Positions 21,987 through 22,159 of a DNA stretch of 22,159 nucleotides are shown one piece after another. Source of the DNA: VBCK01 sp035939615 (GTDB lineage Bacteria > Pseudomonadota > Gammaproteobacteria > Burkholderiales > Burkholderiaceae_F); the NCBI GenBank assembly GCA_035939615.1, contig DASZFP010000018.1, forward strand, positions 1 through 22,159, written 5' to 3'. The translations under genes and the position numbers were made by a program. How positions within the stretch are numbered: position 1 is the first letter of the stretch; each line of letters starts with the position of its first letter. A model generated the notes under the pieces. It ran no database searches and had not been told where the DNA came from. It saw nothing but the letters and a program-made list of their open reading frames with translations.

Positions 21987-22159
21987 CCCCTGGCAAAGTA
22001 ACGTAAAGCCGCGATGCCGTATCCCCTGAGGTCTTCAGCCGTTCGCGGTATGCCGTCGCGAGGCGTTCCCGTCCGTCGCCTTGTGGCGACCGAACGGGGT
22101 TTCCACCCTAGGACCCTTTGAACCTCGCGGTCACAATCCGCGCCATGGGTTCGGGGGAG
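21987..22159. other. Region downstream of priA, to the window edge
   Basis: No gene can be supported. A hairpin lies at 22068-22098: CCCGT/ACGGG (22068-22072, 22094-22098) and GTCGCC/GGCGAC (22075-22080, 22085-22090) with a small internal loop. No T-run follows, so it is at best a weak priA terminator. A possible start ATG at 22145 opens onto only five codons before the edge. Confidence 0.3.

Noticed and set aside
21987..22098. A riboswitch-like reading (AACGTAAAGCC resembling part of a c-di-GMP aptamer)
   Set aside because: Only a few bases resemble the motif and the required helices are not formed.
22014..22120. Short plus-strand frame after priA starting at ATG 22014
   Set aside because: About 35 Arg/Pro/Val-rich codons, no ribosome-binding site and overlap with a hairpin; probably not coding.
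1..22159. CRISPR arrays, tRNA or rRNA genes, insertion sequences, prophage genes
   Set aside because: No regularly spaced repeats, cloverleaf sequences, transposase or phage proteins were found on either strand.

Overview
The window reads as chromosomal DNA of a high-GC betaproteobacterium, most likely in or near the Burkholderiales. That placement is inferred from the protein families and gene order (atpB-atpI-parB-parA-rsmG-mnmG, and hemE followed by priA); no database search was run. It looks like core, origin-proximal chromosome. No phage, IS element, CRISPR array, tRNA or rRNA gene was seen.

Left part (1-6905, all minus strand). The start of the ATP synthase operon (atpI, atpB) leaves the window on the left, behind a plausible sigma-70 promoter. 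Next comes a tight block in transcription order mnmG-rsmG-parA-parB with overlapping ends: tRNA wobble modification, 16S rRNA methylation and chromosome segregation. Just upstream of mnmG lie two parS-like sites, the expected ParB binding sequence, inside a 59-bp near-perfect inverted repeat. An AsmA-like envelope protein gene abuts that repeat.

Middle part (7224-16715, minus strand). pckG (GTP-dependent PEP carboxykinase) and a cold-shock protein gene are followed by a MacAB-like ABC export operon: membrane fusion protein, ATPase and two separate FtsX-type permeases. Its two largest spacers carry REP-like GC-rich hairpins. panB (pantothenate synthesis) sits immediately upstream of the exporter, and mnmE, partner of mnmG in tRNA modification, comes before panB.

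Right part (16751-22159, mostly plus strand). Transcription polarity flips at 16.7 kb. A small membrane protein is followed by two small exported lysine-rich proteins of matching design, a DUF167 protein gene on the minus strand, hemE and priA. The 357-bp hemE-priA gap is unusually AT-rich and holds three DnaA-box-like 9-mers. It is the best candidate here for a replication-control site, possibly the origin. ParAB, parS, PriA, the DnaA-box cluster and the polarity switch together suggest the window lies close to oriC, although dnaA itself is not present.
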